The notes under the pieces are model-generated. The model made no database searches. It saw nothing but the letters and a program-made list of their open reading frames with translations, and had not been told where the DNA came from. DNA of 64,000 bases from Rhodoferax sp. PAMC 29310 (lineage in GTDB: Bacteria > Pseudomonadota > Gammaproteobacteria > Burkholderiales > Burkholderiaceae_C): the NCBI RefSeq assembly GCF_017948265.1, contig NZ_CP072852.1, positions 4,526,001-4,590,000 on the forward strand, read 5' to 3'. Shown piece by piece: positions 18,371 through 27,242 of the stretch. Numbering within the stretch: the stretch's first letter is position 1; each line of letters begins with the position of its first letter. The position numbers and the translations under genes were made by a program.

Positions 18371-19504
18371 TCACAGGGCCGCTTTGAAGAGGGCGTCGAA
18401 ATCGGCCGCAGTACAGGGGCGTGGATTTGTCTGATGACAAATGTCGGCGGTGGCAATTTCAATCAAGCGGGGAAAATGCTCAGGTTTCACGCCATGGGCC
18501 GCCAAACCGCCGGTGATGCCAATGCTTTGTTTGAGTTGCTTCAACCAAGGCACAAAGGCCGCACCACCGCCGGGCACCTTGCAGACGTGGGCGAGTTCAT
18601 CGAACTTCTCGGGTGCGGACTCCATGTTCCACGCCAGTACCGTGTCAATCATCAAGGCGTTGGCCAAGCCGTGGTGCAAGTCGCAGACAGCGCCCAAGGC
18701 GTGGGCGCAGGAGTGCACCGCGCCCAGGTCTTTCTGGAACGCAATGGCGCCCATCATGGAGGCCATCATCATGTCGGAGCGAGCCTTCAAGTCGCCCGGG
18801 TTTTGAACGGCAGTTAACAGCGCCGCAGCGGCAATACGTGTGCCCTCCAAAGCGATGCCGTCGCACAAGGGGTGGTAGGCGGGTGACAGGTAGCTCTCAA
18901 TGTTGTGGGTCAGCGCATCCATGCCGGTGGCGGCCGTCACGTGGGACGGCAGGCCTACTGTCAGTTCCGGGTCGGCAAAGACGGTTTTGGCGAGAATTTT
19001 GGCGCTGAACACCACCCGCTTCAAATGGGTGTCGTTCTCGCTGACCACGCTAGAGCGCCCCACCTCGGAGCCGGTGCCCGAGGTGGTAGGCAAGGCGATG
19101 AAGTAGGGCAGCTCGTGGGTAATGGGCCGCATTTGTGGGTGGTCCCATACGTATTCCAGAATATCGCCTTCGTGCGTAGCGGCTACGCCCACCACTTTGG
19201 CCACATCCAGCGCTGCGCCACCCCCAAAACCAATCACGCAATCGGCCTGATGCGCCTTGTAGGCAGCGGCGCCATCCATGACCTGGCTGCAGGTGGGGTT
19301 GCCAAAGACGCCGGTAAATACCGCCACGTCCAGTCCGTCAAGATGTGAAACAAACTCGGTCAACACCGGCAAGGCACCCAGCGCCCGGTCGGTCACGATC
19401 AAGGGGCGCTTGCAGCCGGCTTCGATCAAATGTTTTGCTACTAATTTGCGAGCGCCTGCGCCAAATTTGATGGGGGTAGGGAAGGAGAAGTTGGTAATAG
19501 TCAT
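18371..19504 (-). CDS. Iron-containing alcohol dehydrogenase
   Basis: The 377-residue protein is a group III alcohol dehydrogenase. It shows the nucleotide-binding GFGGGAALDVAKV near residue 93, LPTTSGTGSEVGRSSV near 138 and metal ligands in ATGMDALTHNIESY (Asp, His near 190-195), VHSCAHALG near 260 and DLHHGLANA near 273. It lies six bases after the glutamine-synthetase-like gene and before the aldehyde dehydrogenase. An alcohol-to-aldehyde step in a polyamine pathway is unusual, since diamines need an oxidase or aminotransferase. It points instead to an amino-alcohol substrate such as ethanolamine. Confidence 0.92.
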   Translation of the reverse strand: MTITNFSFPTPIKFGAGARKLVAKHLIEAGCKRPLIVTDRALGALPVLTEFVSHLDGLDVAVFTGVFGNPTCSQVMDGAAAYKAHQADCVIGFGGGAALDVAKVVGVAATHEGDILEYVWDHPQMRPITHELPYFIALPTTSGTGSEVGRSSVVSENDTHLKRVVFSAKILAKTVFADPELTVGLPSHVTAATGMDALTHNIESYLSPAYHPLCDGIALEGTRIAAAALLTAVQNPGDLKARSDMMMASMMGAIAFQKDLGAVHSCAHALGAVCDLHHGLANALMIDTVLAWNMESAPEKFDELAHVCKVPGGGAAFVPWLKQLKQSIGITGGLAAHGVKPEHFPRLIEIATADICHQTNPRPCTAADFDALFKAAL

Positions 19505-19510
19505 GGTCGT

Positions 19511-20899
19511 TCAGATGATTTCAAAGTAACGTTTCATTTCATAGTCTGTCACAGCGTCCAGCCACTGCCGCCATTCCCAGTCGCGGGTCGCCGCGAAATG
19601 GTCGACAAAACCGTCACCCAGCCAGTCTCTGGCAATGGTGGATTTCTCGAAAATTCGGGTGGTCTCAATCAAGGTGCGCGGCGCCCGTGCAATGTGCTCG
19701 CCGCCCACATTGGTCCCAGTAATCGGGGGGGCTGTCAGCTTCAACCCCTTCTCCACACCGTCCAAACCGGCGGCAATCACCGCCGCCATGGCCAGGTAGG
19801 GATTCACGTCAGCGCCGGGGCAGCGTGTCTCCAGCCGGGTGGCCTTGGGGCTTCCGGCAATGACCCGAAAACTGGCGGTGCGGTTGTCCACGCCCCAAGT
19901 GGGTTTGACCGGGGCCCAATAGCCGTCCACCAGCCGCTTGTAGCTGTTGATGGTGGGCCACATCATCGGTGCAAACTCCATCAGGCAGGCCACCTGCCCC
20001 GCAAGGTAGCTTTCAAACAGCGGGCTCATCTTGCGCGGGTTCTTGGCGTCAAAAAACAGATTGTTCTTGCCGTCAGACAGACTTTGGTGAATGTGCCCGC
20101 TGCAGCCTGGCAGCTGCTGATGCGGCTTGGCCATGAAGCTGGGCATGATGCCAAAGCCCGCCCCAATCTCTTTGGTGCCCGTTTTGAAAAGAATGGCACG
20201 GTCGGCCTGCTCCAGTGCTTCGCTAAAGCCCAATGCCGCTTCATAGACGCCCGGGCCGGTCTCGGTATGCAGCCCCTCAATCGGCACGCCAAATGCCAGC
20301 ATGTCGTCCATGATGGCATTCAGAAAATCCCGGTTCTGGTTCATGCGCAGCAGCGAATAGCCAAACATGCCCGGTGTGAGCACCTCGGGTCCCACTCCCT
20401 TCTTGGCCGCCCAGCTTTGAGGGGTTTCCAGAAAGTTGAACCACTCAAACTCCATGCCGGTCATGACCTTGAAACCCATTTTTTCGGCACGCTTGAGTAC
20501 CCGTTTCAGGGTCTGGCGGGGGCACTGGGCGTGGGCCGAACCATCGGCGTTGACGAATTCGCTCAAAAAGAAGGGCACATCGTCGTCCCAAGGCACATGG
20601 CGTGCGGTGTTCAGATCAAGCCGGGCCAGTGCGTCCGGAAAGCCGTGCTGCCAGCCGGTGGCCGTGGTGTTGTCATAGGTGACATCCATCATGTCCCAGC
20701 CCAAAACGACATCACAAAAGCCAAAGCCACCGCCGGGTGCCGGCTCGGCGGCGCCCAGAAACTTGTCGCGGTGCAGGTACTTGCCGCGCAGAATGCCATC
20801 AATGTCGCTGACCGCCACCTTGACTTTTTTGGCGTCGGATTGTTTGAACTGGGTCAGTGCGGGGTGTTCGCCCGCTGTTTTTTTCTTTGAGGTCGCCAT
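19511..20899 (-). CDS. Glutamine-synthetase-family gamma-glutamylamide synthetase
   Basis: This 462-residue protein is a catalytic GS fold but not a housekeeping GlnA. It has a GS N-terminal domain with VSDIDGILRGKYL, then EFEWFNF near residue 155, ETGPGVYEAAL near 215, the ATP-site GCSGHIHQSL near 263 and ETRCPGADVNPYLAMAA near 365. This branch includes PuuA, IpuC and GlnA4-type enzymes that join glutamate to polyamines, isopropylamine or ethanolamine. The frame is open to 20968, but ATG 20899 avoids overlap with the permease and has a GGAAAGG element upstream. The amine substrate is inferred from its neighbours. Confidence 0.9.
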   Translation of the reverse strand: MATSKKKTAGEHPALTQFKQSDAKKVKVAVSDIDGILRGKYLHRDKFLGAAEPAPGGGFGFCDVVLGWDMMDVTYDNTTATGWQHGFPDALARLDLNTARHVPWDDDVPFFLSEFVNADGSAHAQCPRQTLKRVLKRAEKMGFKVMTGMEFEWFNFLETPQSWAAKKGVGPEVLTPGMFGYSLLRMNQNRDFLNAIMDDMLAFGVPIEGLHTETGPGVYEAALGFSEALEQADRAILFKTGTKEIGAGFGIMPSFMAKPHQQLPGCSGHIHQSLSDGKNNLFFDAKNPRKMSPLFESYLAGQVACLMEFAPMMWPTINSYKRLVDGYWAPVKPTWGVDNRTASFRVIAGSPKATRLETRCPGADVNPYLAMAAVIAAGLDGVEKGLKLTAPPITGTNVGGEHIARAPRTLIETTRIFEKSTIARDWLGDGFVDHFAATRDWEWRQWLDAVTDYEMKRYFEII

Positions 20900-20918
20900 A
20901 GAGCCTTTCCAGTGACGG

Positions 20919-22418
20919 TTAGAGGACGGGCGCGCCGCTGGCAACGCGTTGGGCCTTGGCGTGGTCAAGGGCGAACTCTTCTTCCGGAGAAAGAATCAGG
21001 CGCTTGCGGCCCACCAGTGCAAAGTAGGCGATGCCCACGCTGAACCAGATGGCCACCCACATCACGCCTTGCTGATAAACCGGGTCCGTCAACTGAAAGT
21101 AAAGGGTGACAGACGCAATCAAAATCGTCAACACCGCGCCCACCACCCCAAACGGGCTGCGGTAAGGCCGTGCCAGCGCGGGAAAGTTCTTGCGCAGCAA
21201 AATGAACGACAGCGCTTGCATGATGTAAGAAAACATAGCGCCAAACACGGCCATGTTCAGCAGCGTACCGCCAATGACGGCTGCGCCCTTGTCCGCCCCC
21301 AGGCTGAACCACAGAATGAACATCACCACCAGGGCCAGAACGGCGCCGGTGATCATGGCAATGTGAGGCGTCTTACGGCTACCGTGGGTCACTGACAAGG
21401 CCGACGGAAAGTAGCCTGCCCGGCTGAGCGAGTAGATTTGGCGCCCCTTGGCGAAGATGATGGTGTGAAAGCTGGCGACCAGCCCGAGTACTGCCACTGT
21501 TGCCAGAGTTTTTGCAATACCGTCACCATAAATGGCTTTGAAACCGTCCAGCAAGGGCTCGCCTGAGGTGCCCAGTTTGTGCGAACCCACGCCGGCCACC
21601 GAGGGGTTGAGCCACAAAATCATGAAGGCCGACAAAATCAGGGTAAATATGCCGGCCAGAATGCCGCGTGGCATGTCCCGCTTGGGGTCCACCGACTCTT
21701 CCGCCGCCAGTGGCAACTGCTCAATCGCCAAAAACAACCACACCGCAAACGGCAGGCATGCCAGTACACCCGCCAGTCCCATCGGCAGGAACGGGCCGTG
21801 GCCTTCGGGCAAGGCGATCCCGCCTTCGCCCACGTTCATCGCCCACTTGGCGAAATCAATAGAGGGCAGGGCGCTGAACCAGAACACCACCAGGCAAGAC
21901 AGCGCCAGCAGCGTCACGATCAAGGTCACCTTGAACGACAACTCCACGCCCACGATATTGAGACTCACAAACAAAATGTAAAACCCGATCCACCACAGCG
22001 GCAGCGTCTCTGGCGATGTGCCAAAAATACCCGCCATATAGCTGCTGATGAAATAAACGATGACCGCCGGCGTCAGCACATACTCCACGTTTTCAGCCAG
22101 CCCGGTGACAAAGCCACCCCACTGACCCATGGCCGTGCGGGCGAAGGAATAGGCGCCGCCGGTGTGGGGCAACGCCGGAGACATTTCAGCCAACGAAAAG
22201 GTCAGCCCCAGGTACATGATGGCGATGATGATGGTCGCCAAAAACATGCTGCCCCAGCCATTGGCCAGTCCCAGGTTCCAGCCGGAGAAGTGGCCGGAAA
22301 TCACCGCCCCTACGCCCAACGCCCACAGGGACCAAACCCCGGCGTACCGACGCAGCCCTCGTTTGTCAAAGTAACTCTGGTCAACTTTGGTGTATTGCAC
22401 ACCGGACGAATCGCTCAT
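20919..22418 (-). CDS. APC-family ethanolamine-type permease
   Basis: The 499-residue protein has about twelve predicted helices. The segment WALGVGAVISGHFSGWNLGL near residue 34 strongly resembles the ethanolamine permease (Eat) group of the amino acid/polyamine/organocation superfamily. Also seen are PHTGGAYSFARTAMG near 80 and FLAIEQLPLAAEESVDPKRD near 235. It opens the catabolic operon, 19 bases before the GS-like gene. A promoter-like element lies about 46 bases upstream, between it and the divergent AraC regulator. Substrate specificity is a family-level inference. Confidence 0.88.
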   Translation of the reverse strand: MSDSSGVQYTKVDQSYFDKRGLRRYAGVWSLWALGVGAVISGHFSGWNLGLANGWGSMFLATIIIAIMYLGLTFSLAEMSPALPHTGGAYSFARTAMGQWGGFVTGLAENVEYVLTPAVIVYFISSYMAGIFGTSPETLPLWWIGFYILFVSLNIVGVELSFKVTLIVTLLALSCLVVFWFSALPSIDFAKWAMNVGEGGIALPEGHGPFLPMGLAGVLACLPFAVWLFLAIEQLPLAAEESVDPKRDMPRGILAGIFTLILSAFMILWLNPSVAGVGSHKLGTSGEPLLDGFKAIYGDGIAKTLATVAVLGLVASFHTIIFAKGRQIYSLSRAGYFPSALSVTHGSRKTPHIAMITGAVLALVVMFILWFSLGADKGAAVIGGTLLNMAVFGAMFSYIMQALSFILLRKNFPALARPYRSPFGVVGAVLTILIASVTLYFQLTDPVYQQGVMWVAIWFSVGIAYFALVGRKRLILSPEEEFALDHAKAQRVASGAPVL

Positions 22419-22463
22419 GTGGGGCTCCTGGATGTTGTTGGAGATCAGGGAAAGACCGAGTGC

Positions 22464-22505
22464 ATCCTAGGAAGTGGCTAACCGGCTGACTATCCAAAAT
22501 CGGCA
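22464..22505 (-). promoter_or_regulatory. Promoter-like element of the permease-GS-dehydrogenase operon, copy A of a shared motif
   Basis: On the minus strand the element reads TGCCGATTTTGGA, then TAGTCA (-35-like, 22487-22492), a 17-base spacer, and TAGGAT (-10-like, 22464-22469). It shares the upstream box, the weak -35, the -10 and the exact spacing with 16896-16937. It sits between the permease start and the divergent regulator gene. The likely activator is the adjacent EutR-like protein. Confidence 0.72.
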
Positions 22506-22603
22506 GGTTTACTTTGAGTAGCATCAATGTTTTTTTCAAATGCGGTAGAGTACGGGGTAAACCCGGGGTGTGCTGAAGCTGGCAATCCGGTCAGAATTAA
22601 TAA

Positions 22604-23608
22604 ATGCCTGCTCAATCCGCGAACGCGATGTCCTTGGGTGCCCAGTACCTTGGACTGGGTGGGCGAGGCGTGTCTGCGTTGGCCAGCGCCACCTTTGCAG
22701 ACGTCGAAGAGCAAGCCTGCGCATTGACAGGCTGGAATCAAGACTATTTGCAACTCAGCGCGGGTGCGTTTCAGGGCGAAATCTGTCAGGTTGAAGGCGC
22801 CTGTATCAAGCTCTTTATTGAGCGTGTGCAGCAGTCGCTGTTTCAAACTGGCGTTCTACCGCGCAACGTGCTGGCGGTTGGCATTCCGTTAAGCGCCAGT
22901 GGTGCTGGCATGTTCTGCGGCCAGGCTTGTGCGTCTGACGCGTTTCATGTGTTTTCCGGCTCGTCCGGATTCGAGTTCAGAACCTCTCAGCAGCACACCA
23001 TGCTTGGCATTGAATTGCAGTTGGGCGATGGGTGGCTGAGCGACGTAGGGCCAGGCGTTGAGTCCGGTAATCACCGGGACTTACCCGCACAGGCCGGCGC
23101 CTTGCCAATGGGCCCTGCTGCGCTGGCCGAACTCAAAACCTATTTGCTGGCCTTGCTCCAGTCCGCGCAAACCGCACCTGATGTGTTGTCCAGCCCGGCC
23201 GTGGTCAACACCGTGGCCGATTTTTTGCTGGACCACATGGCCCGAAACTCGGTGGGCGCTGGCTTGACTGATGAGTTACCGGTTCACCAAAAGCTGGTGC
23301 AACGGGCCTGCGCTTTGGTCCATGAAACGCTGGAGCAGGCCCCCACCGTGGCGCAACTCTGCATCGACTTGGGCGTGAGCCGGCGCACCCTTCAAAACGG
23401 TTTTCAGCGCACCCTGAATGTCAGCCCGCTGAACTACCTCAAAGCCGTGCGCCTGGGCCAAGCGCGCCGGGCACTCAAGCAGGTGCGCTCCGTGACCGAG
23501 GCCGCAACGGCCTTTGGCTTCTGGCACTTTGGTCACTTCTCACAAGACTACCTGACCATGTTTGGCGAGCGCCCCTCAGACACCTTGAGGCGCCACCAAA
23601 GCGACTAA
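22604..23608 (+). CDS. EutR-like AraC-family transcriptional regulator
   Basis: The 334-residue protein has a variable N-terminal sensing region and a C-terminal AraC helix-turn-helix domain from about residue 235: TVAQLCIDLGVSRRTLQNGF, then ATAFGFWHFGHFSQDY and FGERPSDTLRRH. The second helix region resembles E. coli EutR, the ethanolamine operon activator (GFWHLGQFATDY as I recall it). It is transcribed away from the permease operon and is the best candidate to bind the shared boxes at 22464-22505 and 16896-16937. The effector is not known; an amino alcohol or its gamma-glutamyl derivative is plausible. Confidence 0.88.
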   Translation: MPAQSANAMSLGAQYLGLGGRGVSALASATFADVEEQACALTGWNQDYLQLSAGAFQGEICQVEGACIKLFIERVQQSLFQTGVLPRNVLAVGIPLSASGAGMFCGQACASDAFHVFSGSSGFEFRTSQQHTMLGIELQLGDGWLSDVGPGVESGNHRDLPAQAGALPMGPAALAELKTYLLALLQSAQTAPDVLSSPAVVNTVADFLLDHMARNSVGAGLTDELPVHQKLVQRACALVHETLEQAPTVAQLCIDLGVSRRTLQNGFQRTLNVSPLNYLKAVRLGQARRALKQVRSVTEAATAFGFWHFGHFSQDYLTMFGERPSDTLRRHQSD

Positions 23609-23647
23609 CCCCGCTCGCCAACTTCGTCATGTGGTAGTTTCACCGGC

Positions 23648-24499
23648 ATGACGACCTGGATCGACACCCATTGCCACCTTGACGCCGCCGAATTCGGCTC
23701 GGAGGCCCTTGCAGTGCGGGCACACGCCGCACAACAAGGCGTGAAGCACTGCGTCATTCCCGCCGTATTGGCCGCCAACTTTGACAGGGTGCGCCATTTG
23801 GCCCATGCCAGCGGCGGCAGCTACGCGTTGGGCATTCACCCCCTCTATGTCAAACAGGCAAAGGACTCTGATCTGCAGCAACTGGACGCTCAGTTGACGC
23901 TGCACCGCGACGACCCCCGCTTGGTGGCGGTGGGCGAAATTGGGCTGGACTTGTGGGTGCCCGAATTGACGCAAAGCCCCTGGCGAGAGCGGCAGACGAA
24001 CTTTTATCTGGCGCAATTGAAATTGGCCAAGCAGCATGACATGCCGGTGATTCTTCATGTGCGCCGTTCCGCCGACCTCCTTCTCAAAGGCCTGCGCGCG
24101 GTGGGCGGTGGGCGCCCCTGGCTAGGCATTGCCCATGCTTTCAATGGCAGTAACCAGCAGGCGCAAGCATTTATTGCACTCGGCTTCAAACTGGGTTTTG
24201 GAGGGGCGATGACGTATGAGCGCGCCCAGCAGCTGCGTCGCCTGGCGACAACCCTGCCGTTGGAGTCCATCGTGCTGGAAACGGACTCGCCCGACATGCC
24301 CCCGCACTGGATCTACAAAACTGCCGCGCAGCGAGAAGCGGGTGAACCCCAGGGGCGCAATACCCCCGGCGAGCTGCCCCGTATTGGCGCTGAACTGGCC
24401 GCCTTGCGCGGGATTTGTGTCGAGGAACTGGCTGAAGCCACCACACGCAACGCTTTGGACGCTTTGCCCCGGTTGCGCGCCTTGCTGGCGTCTTTCTGA
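23648..24499 (+). CDS. TatD-family metal-dependent hydrolase (DNase)
   Basis: The 283-residue protein starts MTTWIDTHCHLDAAEFG with the HxH metal site, then has VGEIGLDLW near residue 98, LAKQHDMPVILHVRRSADL near 135, IAHAFNGS near 160 and ETDSPDMPPHW near 213. These are the standard signatures of TatD amidohydrolase-fold nucleases, which degrade DNA 3' to 5'. The YcfH/TatD length of about 260 residues is matched. Three TatD-like subtypes exist and I cannot say which this is. Confidence 0.93.
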   Translation: MTTWIDTHCHLDAAEFGSEALAVRAHAAQQGVKHCVIPAVLAANFDRVRHLAHASGGSYALGIHPLYVKQAKDSDLQQLDAQLTLHRDDPRLVAVGEIGLDLWVPELTQSPWRERQTNFYLAQLKLAKQHDMPVILHVRRSADLLLKGLRAVGGGRPWLGIAHAFNGSNQQAQAFIALGFKLGFGGAMTYERAQQLRRLATTLPLESIVLETDSPDMPPHWIYKTAAQREAGEPQGRNTPGELPRIGAELAALRGICVEELAEATTRNALDALPRLRALLASF

Positions 24500-24571
24500 A
24501 CTTGGGAGGCCGCAAGCCTCAAAAACCGCTGCGCTATGCTCACAAACACTTGTTTACCCTAGGAGTCGCCT

Positions 24572-25918
24572 GTGTTTCCACTGCCCATCACCACTGAACA
24601 ATCCATTGGCCGCCTGGTCTTGCGGCTGAGCGGGTTTGTGCAGGGGCGGCTGTGGCTGCAGGTGCTGGTGGCCATGGCCATTGGCATTGCCACCGGTATG
24701 GCCATTGGGCCCACAGGCGGCTGGTTGACACCCAAGATGGCGCTGCTGGTGAGCAATTGGCTGGCCATGCCGGGCTACTTGTTTTTGGCGATGGTGCAGA
24801 TGATCGTCATCCCGCTGGTGGTTGCCTCCATCATTTTGGGCATGACCAGTTCGCGCGACATGCAGCAGTTGCGCAGCATGGGCTTGCGCACGGGGCTGTT
24901 CTTTCTCTTCACCACCCTAGTTGCCGCAGTCATTGGCTTGGTCATTGCGCTGGCGGTGCAGCCCGGCAGCTACCTGCAGGTGGACCAGTTGCCGAGCGCC
25001 ACGGCGGTCACTGCCTCGGCGACGAGCGCGGCCCCTTCACTCGCCACCTTGCCTTCCCAGATTGTGCGCATCGTGCCGACCAACCCATTGCAGGCCAGCG
25101 TAGAGCAGAACATGCTGCAGGTGGTGGTGTTTGCCATCTTCATGGGCGTGGCACTCGTGACGATGGACGGCAAGCTGGCCAAACCGCTGGTGGATTTGTT
25201 GGGTGCCGTGCAAGAGGTCAGCATGGTCGTGGTGCGCTGGGCCATGTACCTGGTGCCACTGGCGGTGTTTGGCCTCATGACGCAGCTCACCGCCCGCATG
25301 GGGCTGGACGCGCTGCTGGGCATGGGTGTGTATGTGCTGACCGTGCTGACCGTGCTGGGGGCGCTGCTGCTGACCTTTGCGTTTTTGATGGTGGTCTATG
25401 CCGTGGGACGGCGCCGCTCGCCATTGACCTTTCTGCGTGGCAGCCGCGATGTGTTGTTGCTCGCGTTCTCCACCTCCAGCTCGGCTGCGGTGATGCCGCT
25501 GACCATTCGTACCGCCGAGGAAGCACTGGGTGTGCAGCAAGGCGTGTCGCGCTTCGTGATTCCGCTGGGGACGACCATCAACATGGCGGGCACCGCGCTT
25601 TATCAGGTGATTGCCACCTTGTTTCTGGCGCAGGTCTATCAGGTGGACGTGGGCTTGCCCGGGCTTTTGCTGGTGGTGGTGCTCGCAGTCGGCGCCTCCA
25701 TTGGCTCGCCAGGCACGCCGGGCGTTGTTATTGTGATTTTGTCGATGATGCTGGGCACGGTGGGTATCCCGGCTGAAGGCATTGCGCTCATCATCGGCGT
25801 GGACCGCATTCTTGACATGAGTCGCACCACACTCAATGTGGCCGGTGATCTGGTGGCGGCAAGTGTGATTGACGAGCACACGCTGCGTGTGCCAGAAGAG
25901 GTTGGTCGCCAGGCTTGA
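24572..25918 (+). CDS. Dicarboxylate/amino acid:cation symporter (DAACS family)
   Basis: This 448-residue membrane protein has the DAACS landmarks: PGYLFLAMVQMIVIPLVVASI near residue 62, the serine-rich reentrant loop AFSTSSSAAVMPLTI near 295, the GTTINMAGTALYQ helix near 330 and GVDRILDMSRTTLNVAGDL near 410. These resemble GltP/DctA-type transporters that bring in C4-dicarboxylates or glutamate with Na+ or H+. It begins with GTG at 24572; AGGAG at 24561-24565 is placed well. It is a single-gene unit. Confidence 0.92.
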   Translation: MFPLPITTEQSIGRLVLRLSGFVQGRLWLQVLVAMAIGIATGMAIGPTGGWLTPKMALLVSNWLAMPGYLFLAMVQMIVIPLVVASIILGMTSSRDMQQLRSMGLRTGLFFLFTTLVAAVIGLVIALAVQPGSYLQVDQLPSATAVTASATSAAPSLATLPSQIVRIVPTNPLQASVEQNMLQVVVFAIFMGVALVTMDGKLAKPLVDLLGAVQEVSMVVVRWAMYLVPLAVFGLMTQLTARMGLDALLGMGVYVLTVLTVLGALLLTFAFLMVVYAVGRRRSPLTFLRGSRDVLLLAFSTSSSAAVMPLTIRTAEEALGVQQGVSRFVIPLGTTINMAGTALYQVIATLFLAQVYQVDVGLPGLLLVVVLAVGASIGSPGTPGVVIVILSMMLGTVGIPAEGIALIIGVDRILDMSRTTLNVAGDLVAASVIDEHTLRVPEEVGRQA

Positions 25919-25958
25919 GTCAAAATTCTCGTGGGTCGCGCTGGCTGGGCGCTGCAAT

Positions 25959-26585
25959 TCAAGGCTGAACCCGGCCCAGCACAGCCAACCCGCCTTCTCC
26001 GGTTTTGACGATCACGCCTTGTCCCGAAGCCGGGGAGACGCCCGTTAGCGCCGTGATGTTGACCTGATGCGTCACTACCACGAGGACGCCGGGGCCTTGC
26101 CACTGTTTCAGAATGGCCAGTGCGGCAGCCGTTTGCGCAGTCTGGCGCTCCGATGTTTCAAAAAATGAGTTGAACGGGGCGGCATCGTGACTCAGCCCAG
26201 GGAAAGCCAGCTGGGCAGTCTCTCGGGTGCGACACCATTGCGAACTCAGCACCTCGCCGACGGGGATACCCCAGCTGCGGAATTGCTCATCGATCCGGCG
26301 AGCCTGGGCCCGGCCTGTGGCGTCAAGGTTGCGCTGGCTGCTGCAGTCACTGAGCGTGAAGCCGGGCGGGTCGCTGAAGCCGGGCGCATTGGCGTGGCGA
26401 AACAGCACAATGCTGCCGCTTTGGACCGCCGCCCAATCGGACTGCGCCCAGCCAGCGCGCGGCAGGCCCAGTGCGAACAATGCCAGGAGTAAGACCGTCA
26501 GCCAGGCCGGCCAGCGCCACTGGCGGCTACGAGAACCGGGGCTGGCCTGTGCCTGGGGTTCATAAAGTGGTTCGCACCAGCGCAT
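25959..26585 (-). CDS. Exported histidine phosphatase family protein
   Basis: The 208-residue protein has an N-terminal hydrophobic segment (WLTVLLLALFALGLPRAGWAQ) consistent with secretion, then the catalytic SIVLFRHANAPGF near residue 57, SSQWCRTRETAQLAF near 115 and the second histidine in VVVTHQVNITALTG near 170. The family covers phosphoglycerate-mutase-like phosphatases; the RHANAPG and CSSQRNLDATG features resemble small periplasmic enzymes of unknown substrate. The signal starts after a basic 25-residue leader, so the true start could be later than 26585. Confidence 0.85.
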   Translation of the reverse strand: MRWCEPLYEPQAQASPGSRSRQWRWPAWLTVLLLALFALGLPRAGWAQSDWAAVQSGSIVLFRHANAPGFSDPPGFTLSDCSSQRNLDATGRAQARRIDEQFRSWGIPVGEVLSSQWCRTRETAQLAFPGLSHDAAPFNSFFETSERQTAQTAAALAILKQWQGPGVLVVVTHQVNITALTGVSPASGQGVIVKTGEGGLAVLGRVQP

Positions 26586-27242
26586 GATTCATCCCTCCTT
26601 TTCCATTGATGTCAGTAGTAGGCGAAATGTGTTTCGAATGGCCATCGTTTTATTGATGGCTAAAGAATGATGTGCACCCGCCGGAAAAGTTCCAAATAAG
26701 GCCACACGTTGCTGATGAAAAACTCACCGCCAGGGGGGGGCACAAGACAAAAGCCACTTGATTCGCGTCAACGACCGGCAGCAAATTGGCTGCAAAAGTT
26801 TGTCCATCCAAACCGGCAAACAATAGGTGTCCATGAAGACAAATATCGTGTTGACCGTCGACCCGGGTCTGATTGCACATCTTTTGGGGTGCGGGTTTGG
26901 GGCCGGGGAAACAGCCGATTCAGCGCAGAAGGAGCAAGCTCGCCAGCCTGGAGCGCCAGATCCGGCCGATACCTGCAACCCCCGCTTTGTGCAGCACACC
27001 GGCAAGATGGTTGATGGATGTCAGGACCAAAATGTGGGCGTGGCGAAGTTTCCCCTTGATCGCCTGGAAGGCGGTTCCACCGGTTCGGATTGCACCTGCA
27101 TTGGTGGCAACTTGTGTATACAGAGCGGCTTTTTCCTGAAACTCGATAATCCTGAAGCCGATGACTGGTTGCGTGAACAGCGCAGCGCGTTGTGCTCCCC
27201 CCCTGAAGCTGCCCGACAACCCTGATTTGATGAGTGCTCTCA
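26586..27242. other. Intergenic stretch without a supportable gene
   Basis: No reading frame here resembles a known family. Competing frames exist on both strands (for example plus 26833-27225 and minus 26920-27243) but both are cysteine- or proline-rich in ways typical of shadows, and neither has a convincing start. Visible features are the dyad GCCATC-N8-GATGGC at 26641-26660 without a T tract and a run of eight Gs near 26733. It may hold the remains of a lost gene, since the next gene looks like the tail of an anti-sigma factor. Confidence 0.5.

Noticed and set aside
19598-20890. A 430-codon open frame antisense to the GS-like gene
   Set aside because: It lies wholly opposite a gene with intact GS motifs and shows shadow-type composition.
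26827-27225. Plus-strand 132-codon open frame before the RskA-like gene
   Set aside because: No domain, an odd cysteine-rich composition and no ribosome site.
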